From Phocaeicola barnesiae DSM 18169 = JCM 13652 (GTDB taxonomy: Bacteria > Bacteroidota > Bacteroidia > Bacteroidales > Bacteroidaceae): a stretch of 64,000 nucleotides of DNA. Below are positions 27,083 to 36,352 of the stretch, one piece after another. The notes beneath the pieces were generated by a model. The model saw nothing but the letters and a program-made list of their open reading frames with translations. It did no database searches and was not told where the DNA came from. Made by a program: the position numbers and the translations under genes. How positions within the stretch are numbered: position 1 is the first letter of the stretch; every line of letters starts with the position of its first letter. The stretch spans positions 1 to 64,000 of the forward strand of contig NZ_KB894655.1 of NCBI RefSeq assembly GCF_000374585.1, written 5' to 3'.

Positions 27083-28116
27083 TTCAGCATCAGATTCATG
27101 AATGGCCGTTCGTCTCTGAACAGGCTTTCCGTCAGTCCCGCAAGGGTATAAGGTTCGTAATCGATATGCTCATCGCGCCCTTTCCGGCAGGCTCCCTGTT
27201 CCAACAGATAAAAACCGTTGTTCTCCGGAATAGCCTCATCACCGGTCACTTCCAACGCCCAATACCGGTCGGGATAACGGACTGCATACAGCCGGAGGAT
27301 TTCCTCCACACGAATCAGACGAGCCATTCCCAACGCATATCCTTCATCGGGACCGGCCGGCAATATCCGGCGCAAGGCACCCGCTTCGTAATACCGGAAC
27401 AAAGCTTTCAGCATCCGACGTTCATCCGCTTCCGTATCGGCCAACAATTCCTTTACGGTAAGTTCGCCCTCCTGATACTTGCAGAAAACCAAGGCATGGA
27501 TGTTTCCGCCCTCCTCGCCGACAAGCACCTCTCCCCCATCCAACCGATGGTCGGCCGCTATCACCTGCCAGTCTTCGGACGAATGCTGGATGCTGCAAGG
27601 CTGTTTATAACCTTGTTCACACGCAAAGTGAACAAGGTTTTCCGGCAAAGATTTTAACAAGTCTATTCTTCTGATTTCCAATGTAGATAAAGAGTTATCA
27701 ACAGGTAGCGAACAGGCTGTTAATAACTTTTCCTGCTGCCTGAAACAAACCGCATAACCCGAACGGGCATAATACTGCTTCAGCCCCTCCTCGGCAGGTA
27801 TCAACGTACTCAGACAGATTCCCTGCCGGTACATTTCACGGTGTGCTTCCGCCAATAACCGACGCATCAGACCGTGCTTCCGGTAAGACGGATGAGTACA
27901 GGCTCCCGATATATAAGCTACCGGAATCACTGTACCGAAACAAGTCAGGGAATAAGGCACCCGCTGAAGTGCGGCAACTACCCGTCCATCCATTTCTATC
28001 GCACTGTTTATCTCGTCCGTATAACGCATCCGGAAATACAGGTCGACAAAATCGTCCGTATCCTGGAAGCACAACTTCCATAACTGTTTGACCTGTTCAC
28101 GCATACTCATAGCCAT
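27079..28116 (-). CDS. GNAT-family N-acetyltransferase
   Basis: 345 residues. The N-terminal half carries the GNAT fold: YISGACTHPSYRKHGLMRRLLAEAH is the acetyl-CoA loop (R/Q-x-x-G-x-G/A type, about 68-88). The C-terminal half has a second acyltransferase-like or sterol-carrier-like part, as in two-domain Eis-type proteins. Substrate unknown. It starts 10 bp inside the DUF2156 gene, so they are translationally coupled. Confidence 0.8.
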   Translation of the reverse strand: MAMSMREQVKQLWKLCFQDTDDFVDLYFRMRYTDEINSAIEMDGRVVAALQRVPYSLTCFGTVIPVAYISGACTHPSYRKHGLMRRLLAEAHREMYRQGICLSTLIPAEEGLKQYYARSGYAVCFRQQEKLLTACSLPVDNSLSTLEIRRIDLLKSLPENLVHFACEQGYKQPCSIQHSSEDWQVIAADHRLDGGEVLVGEEGGNIHALVFCKYQEGELTVKELLADTEADERRMLKALFRYYEAGALRRILPAGPDEGYALGMARLIRVEEILRLYAVRYPDRYWALEVTGDEAIPENNGFYLLEQGACRKGRDEHIDYEPYTLAGLTESLFRDERPFMNLMLN

Positions 28117-28997
28117 GTAACGATGTATTTCTCCAACAGAATTTCGGGCTGGTAAGAAAGTTTGGCTTTCCGTAACCCTTCCAAGCCCAAATCCTCCTCC
28201 CGGTTGATGTAAACATACTGTTCCGGCAGATGATTGGCAAATTCGTAATTAATCATGGCATAAGCCCCTTCGATGTCAGTATCGGCTTTCTCTACACAGG
28301 TATCAAAAGTCTCCTGATTGATAGCCCCTCCGAAAGTGAAGGCCACGATATCACCATTGACGTGCAGCACACCGCCTACCACATCCAGTTCCGACAAATG
28401 TGGCAGTACCTGTCCCATGAAACGGCGTTCGTCCTGCAAAGCCTCGTTCTCGGCACAATCATTTGCCTTACACCAGACGCTTTCCAGACGAAGACATTCG
28501 GGAACCAGTTCCGGAGTCAACGGTTTGTATTCATAGTCGGGATACATCGCCCGGAACCGGTTGATATGATTACGTTTAGGCTGGAACTTCTTTCCCCGCA
28601 ACGTAGACAAATCGGTATGCAGGTATACATAATCGAAGAAATCACGGTCGGCCTCGAAAGAAAGCTGGTCCGGGTAAGCGGCTTTCAGCTCATCACACAT
28701 ATCCAGACAGACCCCCAACATACGGAAAGGTGCCTGCAACGCACGGGCATCTTCTCTAAGCGCTTCGATGACCGGGAGAATATCCCCTTCTCCCACAGGC
28801 ATCATATAAACCGGTTCATCGTCCAGATAAAATCGGAACAGCAGGAAACCGTTCATCTCGGCAATCTGTGTACGGTAAAGGAAACGCCACCCGTACAGGT
28901 TCACAAACGACAAGTCACAGTTCCGACGTAGGCTAGTTAATGTATAACGCTGGACCCTTTCCTTATCTTCCAGTTCAATCGGTCTGAATGCAATCAT
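28107..28997 (-). CDS. DUF2156 protein, soluble lysyltransferase-type acyltransferase domain
   Basis: 296 residues related to the cytoplasmic C-terminal domain of phosphatidylglycerol lysyltransferases (MprF), a tandem GNAT-like fold that uses aminoacyl-tRNA, but without the membrane flippase. Typical stretches are KRNHINRFRAMYPDYEYKPL and YINREEDLGLEGLRKAKLSYQPE. The Lys in LRKAKLSY is usual. Pairs with the overlapping acetyltransferase gene. Substrate not known. Confidence 0.8.
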   Translation of the reverse strand: MIAFRPIELEDKERVQRYTLTSLRRNCDLSFVNLYGWRFLYRTQIAEMNGFLLFRFYLDDEPVYMMPVGEGDILPVIEALREDARALQAPFRMLGVCLDMCDELKAAYPDQLSFEADRDFFDYVYLHTDLSTLRGKKFQPKRNHINRFRAMYPDYEYKPLTPELVPECLRLESVWCKANDCAENEALQDERRFMGQVLPHLSELDVVGGVLHVNGDIVAFTFGGAINQETFDTCVEKADTDIEGAYAMINYEFANHLPEQYVYINREEDLGLEGLRKAKLSYQPEILLEKYIVTWL

Positions 28998-29029
28998 ATT
29001 AGTTTCTCGAATATATCATTAGTCAAATA

Positions 29030-29725
29030 TCAATATAAGCCCAGCAAATGCAGGATGGTAGGAGTCAGCAAAGCTGTCAGAATGCCGTTCAAGGTCAGTC
29101 CCAAACTGGCATAAGCTCCGTATTTACCGCTCACTTCCATGGCCCGGCTGGTACCTACCGCATGCGAAGCGGTTCCCATAGACAGTCCCTGTGCAATAGG
29201 GCTTCCCACATGGCCTACCTGCAGTACCTTGAAGCCGCAAATGGCTCCGAACAGTCCCACGACAATCACTACGGCTGCCGTCAGCGAAGGAATTCCTCCT
29301 ACCGCATTCGATACTTCCATGGCAATCGGTGTAGTTACCGACTTCGGTGCCAACGACATGATAACCTGCGGCGAGGCTCCCATCAGTTTGGCGATGACCG
29401 TAACGGCTACCAGTCCGACAATACAGCCAGCCAACTGAGAAACAATGATAGGCATCAATTGTTTCTTGATCATCCGTAATTGCAGGTATAAGGGGACTCC
29501 CAAAGCCACAACAGCCGGTTTCAACCAAAACTCGACCAGAGAACCGGCCTCGGAATATTTCTCATAAGACACGCCTGTGAATTTCAGGAAACAAATCAAC
29601 AGGGCAATCGCTACCAGGATAGGATTCAACAGCACCCATCCGGTTTTCTTCTGAAATACCTTCGACAGAAAAAAGAAGCCAAACGTAATGGCCAGCAAAA
29701 AAAACTTATTTTCTAAAAAATCCAT
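29030..29725 (-). CDS. lrgB: LrgB/CidB-family membrane protein
   Basis: 231 residues, about six hydrophobic segments, with family stretches SLAPKSVTTPIAMEVS and GTASHAVGTSRAMEV. Inner-membrane partner of LrgA. The family is tied to control of murein hydrolase export or to pyruvate/glycolate transport. The start lies 20 bp inside lrgA. Confidence 0.92.
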   Translation of the reverse strand: MDFLENKFFLLAITFGFFFLSKVFQKKTGWVLLNPILVAIALLICFLKFTGVSYEKYSEAGSLVEFWLKPAVVALGVPLYLQLRMIKKQLMPIIVSQLAGCIVGLVAVTVIAKLMGASPQVIMSLAPKSVTTPIAMEVSNAVGGIPSLTAAVVIVVGLFGAICGFKVLQVGHVGSPIAQGLSMGTASHAVGTSRAMEVSGKYGAYASLGLTLNGILTALLTPTILHLLGLY

Positions 29726-30056
29726 ACTTACGAACCAATTGATGTACCCAACCTGTAACGACCAACACCAGTACGGTACTTACCAGTGTGGCAATGACTA
29801 TCGGCCAAAACTCGGCGGTGATGATATCAAAATACAGCATCAGCGCCACTCCCGAAGGAACAAAAAAGAAACCCAGATTAGCAACCAGGAAATCGGACAA
29901 GCCTTGTACCCACTCCAGCTTAATCCAACCCAGTTTCAAGAAAAGGGTAAGCAGCAGCATGCCGATGATGCTGGAAGGCAAATGAATGCCCGTCAGATAA
30001 ACAATCAGCTCACCCAAAGCCAAACATCCGAAAAGGATGGAACATTGACGAATCAT
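29706..30056 (-). CDS. lrgA: LrgA/CidA-family holin-like protein
   Basis: 116 residues, four hydrophobic segments. LPSSIIGMLLLTLFLKLGWI and FFVPSGVALMLY fit the family. Proposed pore-forming partner of LrgB. Promoter at 30086. Confidence 0.9.
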   Translation of the reverse strand: MIRQCSILFGCLALGELIVYLTGIHLPSSIIGMLLLTLFLKLGWIKLEWVQGLSDFLVANLGFFFVPSGVALMLYFDIITAEFWPIVIATLVSTVLVLVVTGWVHQLVRKYGFFRK

Positions 30057-30085
30057 ACCTTAAAAAATTAATATTGAAAACGGGT

Positions 30086-30094
30086 GCAAAGTTA
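30086..30094 (-). promoter_or_regulatory. Promoter -7 box of lrgAB
   Basis: Minus-strand TAACTTTGC, 30 bp before lrgA, back to back with the pta promoter. Confidence 0.55.
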
Positions 30095-30219
30095 CACTTT
30101 TGGAGATAACTCCGGATGAAAATCCTGTCAATTTATTTCACCCCTATTCAAACAGTTGTTTTTTGCATCTTTTAAAGCAAAAAAATCCGTTTTTGTAAAC
30201 TTCATATTGCAAAAATGAG

Positions 30220-30228
30220 TACATTTGT
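30220..30228 (+). promoter_or_regulatory. Promoter -7 box of pta
   Basis: TACATTTGT, implying a leader of about 75 nt that holds a small GGAGGTGC...GCCCCCTC hairpin at about 30240-30258. Confidence 0.5.
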
Positions 30229-30310
30229 AGCACAGAAAAAGGAGGTGCCCAGCCCCCTCTACATATTTTTACGATTCTATCGACAATTTTTAACAACAAG
30301 ATAAACCAAC

Positions 30311-31324
30311 ATGGATTTAATTAGTCAAATCGTCGAACGCGCTAAAGCGAACAAACAGCGCATCGTTCTTCCGGAAGGAACAGAAGAACGTACCTTGAAA
30401 GCTGCCAATCAGATATTGACAGACGGTGTTGCAGACCTGATTCTCTTGGGTAATCCCGATGAAATCATGAACCTGGCCAAGGAATGGGGCTTGGGTAATA
30501 TCCACAAAGCTACTATCATTGACCCGGAAAATCATCCGAAAAAAGAAGAATATGCACAGTTATTGTGCGAACTCCGTAAGAAGAAAGGCATGACAATCGA
30601 AGAAGCCCGCAAACTGGTTCTCGACCCGTTGTATCTGGGCTGTCTGATTATCAAGGCCGGCGACGCTGACGGACAGTTGGCCGGTGCACGGAACACAACA
30701 GGTAATGTATTGCGTCCTGCCCTGCAGATTATCAAGACTTCTCCGGGTATCACTTGTGTATCAGGTGCCATGCTGATGCTGACACACGCTCCTGAATGTG
30801 GTGATAACGGTGTTATCGTTATGGGTGACGTAGCTGTAACTCCGGTTCCCGATGCTTCACAGTTGGCACAGATTGCCGTATGTACAGCCCGCACAGCTCA
30901 GGCCGTAGCCGGAATCGACCCGCGTGTAGCCATGTTGAGTTTCTCTACCAAAGGCTCAGCCAAACACGAAGTGGTAGACAAAGTCGTAGAAGCATTGCGT
31001 ATCGCCAAGGAAATGGATCCGGCCCTGAAGATAGACGGCGAAATGCAGGCCGATGCCGCTTTGGTTCCGAGAATCGGATCAAGCAAGGCTCCGGGTTCAG
31101 AAATCGCAGGTAAAGCCAACGTATTGGTAGTGCCTTGTCTGGAAGTAGGTAACATCTCTTACAAACTGGTAGAACGTCTGGGTCATGCTACTGCCATCGG
31201 TCCGATCCTGCAGGGTATCGCCCGTCCGGTGAACGACCTTTCACGCGGTTGCTGCATCGACGATGTATATAAGATGATTGCCATTACAGCCAACCAGGCC
31301 ATCGCTGCTAAAGCACAAGAATAA
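30311..31324 (+). CDS. pta: Phosphate acetyltransferase
   Basis: Converts acetyl-CoA and phosphate to acetyl phosphate. 337 residues, the short form without the N-terminal DRTGG regulatory part of enteric Pta. RIVLPEGTEERTLKAANQIL at the N-terminus and PVNDLSRGC near the end are diagnostic. With ackA it forms the acetate-producing, ATP-yielding route of fermentation. Highly biased codons (GGT, CGT) suggest strong expression. Confidence 0.96.
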   Translation: MDLISQIVERAKANKQRIVLPEGTEERTLKAANQILTDGVADLILLGNPDEIMNLAKEWGLGNIHKATIIDPENHPKKEEYAQLLCELRKKKGMTIEEARKLVLDPLYLGCLIIKAGDADGQLAGARNTTGNVLRPALQIIKTSPGITCVSGAMLMLTHAPECGDNGVIVMGDVAVTPVPDASQLAQIAVCTARTAQAVAGIDPRVAMLSFSTKGSAKHEVVDKVVEALRIAKEMDPALKIDGEMQADAALVPRIGSSKAPGSEIAGKANVLVVPCLEVGNISYKLVERLGHATAIGPILQGIARPVNDLSRGCCIDDVYKMIAITANQAIAAKAQE

Positions 31325-31360
31325 TCCATCTTGATGATTATTTTCAACCATAACAAAAGA

Positions 31361-31415
31361 CACAAAGGATAAGCACCTGCAAGAGACGGGAGCATATCCT
31401 TTGTGCCTTTCCATT
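31361..31415 (+). terminator. Hairpin between pta and ackA
   Basis: Perfect 11-bp arms CACAAAGGATA (31361-31371) and TATCCTTTGTG (31395-31405) with a 23-base loop, followed by CCTTTCCATTTTTATT. The T run is displaced, so it may be a partial terminator or an RNA-stability element. Confidence 0.55.
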
Positions 31416-31443
31416 TTTATTATAAAAACACACATCAACCCAT

Positions 31444-32646
31444 ATGAAAATATTAGTACTCAACTGCGGTAGTTCATCCATCAAGTACAAAGTATTCGAG
31501 ATGACTACAAAACAAGTCCTGGCTCAAGGAGGTATCGAAAAAATCGGTCTGCCTGGCTCATTCCTGAAACTTACTTTGCCAAACGGCGAAAAGAAAATCA
31601 TCGAACGTGACATCCAGGAACACGATGCCGGTGTACAGTTCATCTTCGAAATCCTGACCAGCCCGGAATACGGTATCGTAAAGAGCCTGCATGAAATCAA
31701 TGCGGTAGGACACCGTGTACTGCACGGAGGTAGCAAATTCAGCGCTTCTGTACTGATTGACCAGGACGTTATCAACGCTATCGAAGAATGCTGTGACCTG
31801 GGCCCGTTGCACAACCCGGCCAACCTGAAAGGTATCTATGCCGTTCAGAAGCTGTTGCCTGAACTGCCACAGATTGCCGTATTCGATACTGCTTTCCATC
31901 AGACTATGCCTGACTATGCTTACCTGTATGCACTTCCATACAGCTATTACGAGAAATATGGCATCCGTCGTTACGGTTTCCACGGAACTTCTCACCGTTA
32001 CGTTTCCAAACGTGTATGTGAATACCTGAATATTCCGCAGGAAGGTACACGTATCATTACCTGCCACATCGGTAACGGTGCCTCTGTAGCCGCTATCAAA
32101 GACGGAAAATGTATCGATACCTCCATGGGATTGACCCCGTTGGAAGGTCTGATGATGGGTACCCGTTCAGGTGACATCGATGCAGGTGCACTGACTTACA
32201 TCATGAAAAAAGAAGGCTTGAGCGCAGACGAACTTTCTACCCTGCTCAACAAGAAGAGCGGTGTGCTGGGTATCTTCGAGAAATCAAGCGACATGCGTGA
32301 ACTGGAAGACGCTGTAGCCCGCAAAGAAGAACGTGCCATCCTGTGTGAAAACATGTACTTCTACCGCATCACCAAATACATCGGTGCCTATACAGCTGCC
32401 ATGAACGGTGTAGACCTCATCGTATTTACCGGTGGTGTAGGTGAAAACCAGACAACTGCCCGCTCTGGCGTATGCAAGACCTTGGGTTATCTGGGTGTCA
32501 AGATAGACATGGAAAAGAATAAGGTACGTGGAAAAGAAGCAATCGTTTCTACAGATGACTCTAAAGTCAAAGTCCTGGTTATCCCGACCGACGAGGAACT
32601 GATGATTGCAATGGATACTGCCGATATCTTGAAGAACCGTCAATAA
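31444..32646 (+). CDS. ackA: Acetate kinase
   Basis: Makes acetate and ATP from acetyl phosphate. 400 residues: VLNCGSSSIKYKV at the start, RRYGFHGTSHRYVS, CHIGNGASVAAIKDG and FTGGVGENQ are ASKHA-fold acetate kinase motifs. 119 bp after pta with a hairpin between; followed by a bidirectional terminator. Strong codon bias. Confidence 0.97.
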   Translation: MKILVLNCGSSSIKYKVFEMTTKQVLAQGGIEKIGLPGSFLKLTLPNGEKKIIERDIQEHDAGVQFIFEILTSPEYGIVKSLHEINAVGHRVLHGGSKFSASVLIDQDVINAIEECCDLGPLHNPANLKGIYAVQKLLPELPQIAVFDTAFHQTMPDYAYLYALPYSYYEKYGIRRYGFHGTSHRYVSKRVCEYLNIPQEGTRIITCHIGNGASVAAIKDGKCIDTSMGLTPLEGLMMGTRSGDIDAGALTYIMKKEGLSADELSTLLNKKSGVLGIFEKSSDMRELEDAVARKEERAILCENMYFYRITKYIGAYTAAMNGVDLIVFTGGVGENQTTARSGVCKTLGYLGVKIDMEKNKVRGKEAIVSTDDSKVKVLVIPTDEELMIAMDTADILKNRQ

Positions 32647-32672
32647 GACCAGACTTCCAAAGTTTCTATACT

Positions 32673-32716
32673 AAAAAATATGCCGCTCTCCCTCCAAGGA
32701 AAGCGGCATATTTTTT
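32673..32716. terminator. Bidirectional terminator between ackA and lpxH
   Basis: Perfect 15-bp arms, including six A's on the left and six T's on the right around ATATGCCGCT / AGCGGCATAT, with a 14-base loop. Confidence 0.92.
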
Positions 32717-32731
32717 AATATAACGGAAACA

Positions 32732-33499
32732 TCATTCTACGGAAGTCTCTCCCTCGATATATTGCTCCATAAACAGGTTTTCACCATCGAAAACAGCATA
32801 AGAAAATTCCGTAATCCAGTCGCCCAATATCATCATACGGGTAGAACGGCTCAGCATCAAATCGAGCATAATGTGCCGATGACCGAAAATAAAATAGTTG
32901 ATGGTAGGGTGCTCCTTCAAGTATTCTTTCGTAAAGCAGACTAAAGGCTCCTTGTCTTCCCCCATATATTCCGGTTCACGCCCGTCTTTCCGTTTCAGTC
33001 TGCTGTGTTTGGCCCACTCCAGGCCCAATTCGACACTCCACCGCGGATGAAGGGCAGAAAACAGACACTGTAGGGTCCGGCTATGGAACATGGCCCGGAG
33101 GAACTTGAACTTACGGTCATCATCACCCAATCCGTCACCGTGAGCCAGGAAAAATTCTTTTCCATAAATCTCACAAGTAAGCGGTTCCCGATGAATAATG
33201 ACCCCACACTCCTTTTCCAGGTAATCTCCGCACCAGATATCATGGTTGCCGATAAAGAAATGTATTTCCACCCCCAAATCGGTCAACTCCGAAAGCTTAC
33301 CCAAGAAACGGGTATATCCTTTAGGCACCACCAACTTGAACTCATACCAGAAGTCGAACATATCGCCCAACAGATACACTGCCGAGGCATGGTGCTTGAT
33401 ACTGTCCAGGAAATTCACTAACCTGCGTTCCTGTGTACGTCTGTGCGGAATGGCCCGGGAACCCAAATGAGCATCCGACAGGAAATAGACATTCTTCAT
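32732..33499 (-). CDS. lpxH: UDP-2,3-diacylglucosamine hydrolase-type metallophosphoesterase
   Basis: 255 residues with the calcineurin-like metal motifs in order: SDAHLGS, GDMFDFW, GNHDIW, AHGDG and FGHRH. In lipid A synthesis LpxH splits UDP-diacylglucosamine to lipid X. The size and the DMFDFW motif fit LpxH rather than other phosphoesterases. ATG 33499 (MKNVYFLSDAH) puts the metal motif at the normal position. Last gene of the leftward run GT2-radC-sufT-like-lpxH. Confidence 0.85.
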   Translation of the reverse strand: MKNVYFLSDAHLGSRAIPHRRTQERRLVNFLDSIKHHASAVYLLGDMFDFWYEFKLVVPKGYTRFLGKLSELTDLGVEIHFFIGNHDIWCGDYLEKECGVIIHREPLTCEIYGKEFFLAHGDGLGDDDRKFKFLRAMFHSRTLQCLFSALHPRWSVELGLEWAKHSRLKRKDGREPEYMGEDKEPLVCFTKEYLKEHPTINYFIFGHRHIMLDLMLSRSTRMMILGDWITEFSYAVFDGENLFMEQYIEGETSVE

Positions 33500-33523
33500 C
33501 GTTCCTTCCATAAGCCTTACTCT

Positions 33524-33844
33524 TTATAGGAAACCCAACTCCAGTTTGGCCTCCTCAGTCATCATATCCTTATCCCACTCCGGCTCAAACACCAGATTCA
33601 CCTGTGCCGAAGTAACCCCCTCTACGGATTCCACCTTCTGACGGACATCCTCCATGATGAAATCAGCAGCAGGACAGTTGGGAGCTGTCAGAGTCATATC
33701 AATTACCAGTTCACCATCGTCCGCCAGATCAATCTTATAAATCAATCCCAAATCGTATACATTCACTGGAATCTCCGGGTCGTATACCGTTTTAAGCATA
33801 TCGATGATGCCTTCTTCTATCTTCAGTTTCACATCGTTGTCCAT
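33524..33844 (-). CDS. MIP18/SufT-like metal-sulfur cluster assembly factor (DUF59)
   Basis: 106 residues. VYDPEIPVNVYDLGLIYKI and DMTLTAPNCPAADFIMEDVR are the DUF59 hallmarks, the latter with the conserved Cys (TAPNCP). Helps insert Fe-S clusters in related proteins. A promoter at 33872-33880 lies inside the longer reading frame, which fixes the start at ATG 33844. Confidence 0.9.
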   Translation of the reverse strand: MDNDVKLKIEEGIIDMLKTVYDPEIPVNVYDLGLIYKIDLADDGELVIDMTLTAPNCPAADFIMEDVRQKVESVEGVTSAQVNLVFEPEWDKDMMTEEAKLELGFL

Positions 33845-33871
33845 AAATCGAACTATTTTTTGAATTACTTT

Positions 33872-33880
33872 GCAAATGTA
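33872..33880 (-). promoter_or_regulatory. Promoter -7 box of the DUF59 gene
   Basis: Minus-strand TACATTTGC, 28 bp before the start codon; gives a secondary transcription start within the run. Confidence 0.55.
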
Positions 33881-33910
33881 ATAAAAAAAGGCAGATAACA
33901 AAAGAAGGGG

Positions 33911-34600
33911 TCAGAGTCTTCCCTCATCGGCATAACTGTAATACGTACCGTCAGAGACTACGACATGATCCAGCAAACGGATATTCATCACTTTGGCAGA
34001 CTGGAACAGGGCTTGAGTGAGCCTGTCATCATCCGCACTCGGCCGGACATTCCCGGAAGGATGATTATGGGTAAGTACCAGCGAAGTGGCTCGTTTCAAC
34101 AAAGCCTCCCGCAAAATACAACGGATATCCACTTGGGTAGAAGCCCATCCTCCCTGACTGATTTTCACAGGCTCAATAACTTTCGAGGCCTGGTTGAGCA
34201 GCAAAACCCAGCATTCCTCGACCGCCAGGTCGCACATCAACGGATGAAAAAAAGCATAAATATCTTTCGAACAGCGTATCTGCTTCCGCTCGGAGGGTTC
34301 TTCGTCCTTGCGTCTTCTTCCCAATTCGGAAGCAGCCAGAATAGTAATAGCCTTGGCAGGACCAATGCCTTTGTACCGGCACAGTTCATCAACAGTCCGT
34401 TTCCCCAGTTCACCCAACCGGTTGTTACAATCCTCCAACACCTTCCGCATCAGTTCCACAGCCGAAGATTCCGCACTTCCTGAACCTATCAAGATAGCCA
34501 GAAGTTCAGCATTACTCAATACGGATGCCCCATGAAGCAACATTTTCTCACGCGGACGGTCCTCTTCCGCCCATTGGTTGATTGCCAGTTTCTTTGTCAT
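33911..34600 (-). CDS. radC: RadC family JAB-domain protein
   Basis: 229 residues. An N-terminal helix-hairpin-helix (LCRYKGIGPAKAITILAASELGRR, about 70-93) is followed by a JAMM/MPN domain with THNHPSGNVRPSADD, giving the His-x-His, Ser and Asp metal ligands. Despite the name, a role in DNA repair is unproven. ATG 34600 (MTKKLAINQW) matches the usual family start. Confidence 0.92.
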   Translation of the reverse strand: MTKKLAINQWAEEDRPREKMLLHGASVLSNAELLAILIGSGSAESSAVELMRKVLEDCNNRLGELGKRTVDELCRYKGIGPAKAITILAASELGRRRKDEEPSERKQIRCSKDIYAFFHPLMCDLAVEECWVLLLNQASKVIEPVKISQGGWASTQVDIRCILREALLKRATSLVLTHNHPSGNVRPSADDDRLTQALFQSAKVMNIRLLDHVVVSDGTYYSYADEGRL

Positions 34601-34651
34601 GTCTACATACAGCAAGCCGGAATCCGGTTCGCCTGCAGACCGGACTCCTAC

Positions 34652-35641
34652 TTATTTATAGAAATTCTTCTCAAAAGCAGAAAATTCATCTTTTCCCAGC
34701 ACACAGCGTTTCCACCAGGCACGCAGAAAGCCTGTACCGTATCCTGTCAATTGAATAAACGCTGCCGCAACCGAAATTATCCCGATTTTCAGACTCTTAT
34801 TCTGAACCGTAGCAGCCAATAAGATGATTAACGCAAAGGCAGCCAACAATAACAGGCTCCAGGGACAGGCCAACGAAGCCAACAGGACCAGCATTACACC
34901 GACAGTAAACACAGCCGGAAGCATGTGTACCAACTTCAACGACTCGGGATATTTCTTGTAAAGATTGATACGGGCAATTCCCGAATTATGTACTTGCTTA
35001 AAGAATTTCTTCAGATCCGTCCGGCGTTTATGCCAAACCCAAGCTCCCGGGAACAGCCGGCACCGGTATCCCCCTTTAAAGATACGGATACTGAAATCGA
35101 TATCTTCGCCGAAACGCATTTTTGAGAAGCCACCCAAAGCCCGGTACACATCAGCCTTGATACCCATGTTGAAACTCCGTGGGTAAAACTTGTCCATCTT
35201 CTTTTTCCCTCCCCGGATACCGCCGGTAGTAAAAAACGAAGTCATGGCATAATTAATGGCCTTCTGGACATCGGAGAAAGATTCATGAGCCCGGTCAGGA
35301 CCACCGAAAGCATCGGCCGGTTCCCGGTTCAGTTCTTCTTCTACAGCCTCCAGATAACCCGGCGGCAAGATACAATCCGAATCCAGGACTATCAGATATT
35401 CCCCGTTACTCCGTTCCGCTCCGTAATTACGGGTCTGCCCCGGTCCGGAGTTCGGTTTCGTGAAATAACGGACAGGCAGAAGCCGGGCATATTTCTCAAT
35501 GACCGCTGTACACGGTACGGATGAACCGTCTTCTACAACAATCACCTCAAAATCTTTGAAACGCTGGTCGAGCAAACTCTGCAACAGTTCGTCCACCTCA
35601 TTCGGACGGTTATAGACAGGAATAATCAAAGAATATTTCAT
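34652..35641 (-). CDS. Family 2 glycosyltransferase with C-terminal membrane segments
   Basis: 329 residues: a GT-A domain (SLIIPVYNRPNEVDELLQSL, VVEDGSS, the DxD-like VLDSDCILPPGY, AFGGPDRAHESFSD, GEDIDFSIR) followed by two to three hydrophobic segments from about residue 245. Probably adds sugars to a surface polysaccharide or glycolipid; donor and acceptor unknown. A -7 box at 35667-35675 overlaps the longer reading frame, so ATG 35641 is used. Confidence 0.88.
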   Translation of the reverse strand: MKYSLIIPVYNRPNEVDELLQSLLDQRFKDFEVIVVEDGSSVPCTAVIEKYARLLPVRYFTKPNSGPGQTRNYGAERSNGEYLIVLDSDCILPPGYLEAVEEELNREPADAFGGPDRAHESFSDVQKAINYAMTSFFTTGGIRGGKKKMDKFYPRSFNMGIKADVYRALGGFSKMRFGEDIDFSIRIFKGGYRCRLFPGAWVWHKRRTDLKKFFKQVHNSGIARINLYKKYPESLKLVHMLPAVFTVGVMLVLLASLACPWSLLLLAAFALIILLAATVQNKSLKIGIISVAAAFIQLTGYGTGFLRAWWKRCVLGKDEFSAFEKNFYK

Positions 35642-35666
35642 AAGCGGATGTTTCTGTTTTATAAAC

Positions 35667-35675
35667 ACAAAGATA
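35667..35675 (-). promoter_or_regulatory. Promoter -7 box of the glycosyltransferase run
   Basis: Minus-strand TATCTTTGT, 25 bp before the glycosyltransferase start codon. Confidence 0.55.
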
Positions 35676-35845
35676 CACCTTTCTTTTTTACCTACCGACT
35701 GACGGGAAGATTAATTACCGGAAATATCCGGGATAAGACTCCGGCCAACTGCCTAAAAAAACATTTTTTTCTTATTTTTCTGTTACAAATGATATAGCTT
35801 TACGTTTACCTTTCTGAAAACAAACAGTACCATCCACAACAAAAC

Positions 35846-36352
35846 ATGAGCAAAGAGACACTGACATCCACTTTTACCGAACTGAGAAAAAGCTTCTTCA
35901 GGCTGGCCATGCGGTTTCTTTCCAACCAGGAGGATGCGGATGATACCCTACAGGAAGCCTTCTTCCGGCTATGGAAACATGCCGACCGGATAGACACCCC
36001 GGAAGAAGCAGAGGCTCTGACCATTGTAACTGTAAAGAACCTGTGCATCGATACATTGAGGAAAAAGAGCCACCTGCATACCGTTGAACTGGACGAAGGC
36101 AGAGACGATGCCGTCGCCGAATCGGCAACAGACACCCTGGAAAGGGAAGAACGCTTCAAGGCTGTAGAACGTATCATCGAACAAAGACTGACACCCCTTC
36201 AACGACAGATTCTGCACATGAAGGAGTACGAAGGAAAGGAATATGACGAAATAGCCGCCAAACTAGGCATGCAACCTCCGGCGGTTCGCATGCAACTATC
36301 AAGGGCCAGAAAAGAAATCAGAGAATGTTACTTAAAACAAATGGAACGATGA
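35846..36352 (+). CDS. ECF-type RNA polymerase sigma-70 factor
   Basis: 168 residues with region 2 (RFLSNQEDADDTLQEAFFRLW, about 29-49) and region 4 (TPLQRQILHMKEYEGKEYDEIAAKLG, helix-turn-helix near 135-160), and no regions 1.1 or 3, as in ECF sigma factors. Its stop overlaps the next start (ATGA), so it is coupled to a putative anti-sigma factor. Promoters used by it cannot be predicted here. Confidence 0.92.
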   Translation: MSKETLTSTFTELRKSFFRLAMRFLSNQEDADDTLQEAFFRLWKHADRIDTPEEAEALTIVTVKNLCIDTLRKKSHLHTVELDEGRDDAVAESATDTLEREERFKAVERIIEQRLTPLQRQILHMKEYEGKEYDEIAAKLGMQPPAVRMQLSRARKEIRECYLKQMER

